NCBI RefSeq assembly: GCF_000420405.1
Contig: NZ_ATUW01000003.1
Coordinates: 124,001 to 188,000, forward strand
DNA: 64,000 nucleotides
Source: Winkia neuii subsp. neuii DSM 8576
GTDB lineage: Bacteria > Actinomycetota > Actinomycetes > Actinomycetales > Actinomycetaceae
Direction of reading: 5' to 3'
The notes beneath the pieces were generated by a model. The model was not told where the DNA came from. It was given only the letters and a program-made list of their open reading frames with translations, and did no database searches. Every line of letters starts with the position of its first letter. Positions within the stretch are counted from its first letter, which is position 1. Below, piece after piece: positions 63,141-64,000 of the stretch. The translations under genes and the position numbers were made by a program.

Positions 63141-63793
63141 AGTGCTTCCTCCTTTACCGCCTTAGCAGTCGAGAGCGTGGGATCTTCCGGGCGATGGTCC
63201 TTGACCCATGAAATCTGTGCCTCAGTTGGGCCAGAAACGGCTCCACGGTAGTAGTCACCGTCGGTGGTGCCCTCGACCATCGGGTGCGGGGCGGCAAGCA
63301 TGCCCTCCTGCATTGGGGCCAGCAGCTGGTCTTTTTCGTAAATTAGCCGGTCGCGATGCTGCTCGGCCAATTCGAAATCGTTAGACATAGTCAGCGCCCT
63401 GGTAGGGCACGCTTCTATGCAGTAGCCGCAGAAGATACAACGCAAGTAATTAACCTGGTAGACCCTGCCGTAACGTTCCCCTGGGGAATATTGTGCGTCG
63501 GGGCGATTTACAGCGGCCTCGACCAAAATTGCGTCCGCCGGGCACGCCCAAGCGCACAGCTCGCAGCCAATGCACTTTTCGAGGCCGTCGGCATAGCGGT
63601 TCAAATGGTGCCTGCCGTGAAAACGCGGCTGCACATAGGGACCCTCGAAAGGGTACTGTTCAGTAACGGTGGGGCGGAAGAAAGAGGAGATGGTGACTCC
63701 AAATCCTGCCCATGGCGAAAACAGTTTCCCTAGTGGCCCCTTCGGATCATGCTCGTAGCGCATGTCCTCGCGGGTGGGATTTCGTCTACTCAC
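63137..63793 (-). CDS. nuoI: NADH-quinone oxidoreductase subunit I
   Basis: 218-residue peripheral subunit with two [4Fe-4S] clusters: [12 protein letters not shown] and [12 protein letters not shown]. It carries clusters N6a and N6b on the way to quinone. GTG 63793 overlaps the end of nuoH by eight bases and has GGAAGG upstream; a longer in-frame start at 63823 is less likely. Confidence 0.95.
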   Translation of the reverse strand: MSRRNPTREDMRYEHDPKGPLGKLFSPWAGFGVTISSFFRPTVTEQYPFEGPYVQPRFHGRHHLNRYADGLEKCIGCELCAWACPADAILVEAAVNRPDAQYSPGERYGRVYQVNYLRCIFCGYCIEACPTRALTMSNDFELAEQHRDRLIYEKDQLLAPMQEGMLAAPHPMVEGTTDGDYYRGAVSGPTEAQISWVKDHRPEDPTLSTAKAVKEEAL

Positions 63794-64000
63794 TTGGTTC
63801 ACCTTCCTTCCCTGCTCCAGCAAGGGTTACCTCAGCGCGCCCAGCACGCGGACTTACCGGCATTTGCTGGCCAGGTAGCGGTGGCAGAGGATATCCCCCT
63901 GCCATTGGATCGAACGGCTCATCGGGCCCGGTGTCGTGTTGTTTTTGCCGCCCAGTCAATCCGATTACCACGAGCGCAACTAAGAAGACGACGGCAATTC
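63786..64000 (-). CDS. nuoH: NADH-quinone oxidoreductase subunit H, C-terminal part
   Basis: The frame is open through the right edge of the window, so only the last ~71 residues are present: the end of a membrane helix ([14 protein letters not shown]), then a hydrophilic tail with [17 protein letters not shown], as at the C-terminus of actinobacterial NuoH. Position directly upstream of nuoI supports the call. Confidence 0.85.
   Translation of the reverse strand, partial: IAVVFLVALVVIGLTGRQKQHDTGPDEPFDPMAGGYPLPPLPGQQMPVSPRAGRAEVTLAGAGKEGEPSE

Overview
The window reads as chromosomal DNA of a high-G+C Gram-positive bacterium (Actinomycetota), most likely in or near the family Actinomycetaceae. 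The clues are gene order and family type: mfd - SurA-like lipoprotein - eno - FtsB-like divisome protein - DUF501 - ppx/gppA (the same order as the M. tuberculosis Rv1020-Rv1026 neighbourhood), rsmA-ispE-ABC-F, secE-nusG-rplK-rplA with rplJ-rplL nearby, an FprA-type NADPH-ferredoxin reductase, an M. tuberculosis Rv1086-like short cis-prenyltransferase, a CTC-type L25 protein, many GTG/TTG starts, and a surface protein with an LAXTG sorting signal. The taxon is an inference; no rRNA lies in the window.

Layout. 1-5.9 kb: the 3' end of an amidohydrolase, a DJ-1/PfpI protein, a PACE-type efflux protein, and a four-gene ABC importer of the UgpAEBC type. 6-15.6 kb: housekeeping genes (ychF, ispH, xseA-xseB, a cis-prenyltransferase, a hemolysin III-like membrane protein, greA, an AI-2E family protein, msrA, an FKBP isomerase, a BAX inhibitor-1-like protein). 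15.6-18 kb: a small A+T-rich accessory patch with a frameshifted HTH/excisionase-like gene and an LAXTG cell-wall protein. 18-26.5 kb: a prolidase-like amidohydrolase, a tRNA with a UAA (Leu) anticodon, nhaA, then ppx-DUF501-ftsB-eno and lipoprotein-tlpA-ccdA. 26.5-33.5 kb: mfd, pth, rplY, prs, a GlmU that has only its uridyltransferase domain, and tRNA-Gln. 33.5-38.4 kb: TetR and MarR regulators, ABC-F, ispE, rsmA. 38.4-43.6 kb: rplJL with a leader and attenuator, a TSUP permease, an unusual repeat cluster, rplA, rplK, nusG, secE, tRNA-Trp. 43.8-50.6 kb: an aminotransferase, a small membrane peptide gene fused head-to-tail to a two-component system, a double alpha/beta-hydrolase, murB, rpmG. 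50.6-55.7 kb: tRNA-Met/Thr/Tyr, yajQ, fprA-like reductase, a small membrane protein, rarD, an MFS permease. 55.8-64 kb: a polyprenyl diphosphate synthase overlapping the 3' end of a complex I operon (nuoH, I, J, K, L, M, N).

How the genes work together. Isoprenoid and envelope supply recurs: ispH and ispE (MEP pathway), the cis-prenyltransferase, the trans-polyprenyl synthase that probably makes the menaquinone side chain for the adjacent NADH dehydrogenase, and glmU/murB for peptidoglycan precursors. Translation and transcription maintenance is represented by nusG, greA, mfd, rsmA, pth, rplA/K/J/L/Y, rpmG, ychF and ABC-F. Intergenic space is short, many genes overlap by 4-8 bp, and perfect hairpins punctuate most convergent junctions. 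No insertion sequence, prophage or CRISPR array was seen. The features most worth a second look are the nested direct/inverted repeat cluster at 40.57-40.87 kb, the frameshifted HTH gene at 15.93-16.44 kb, the GlmU lacking an acetyltransferase domain, the 47-residue membrane peptide ahead of the sensor kinase, the tandem hydrolase, and the Leu-anticodon tRNA that lacks a long variable arm.
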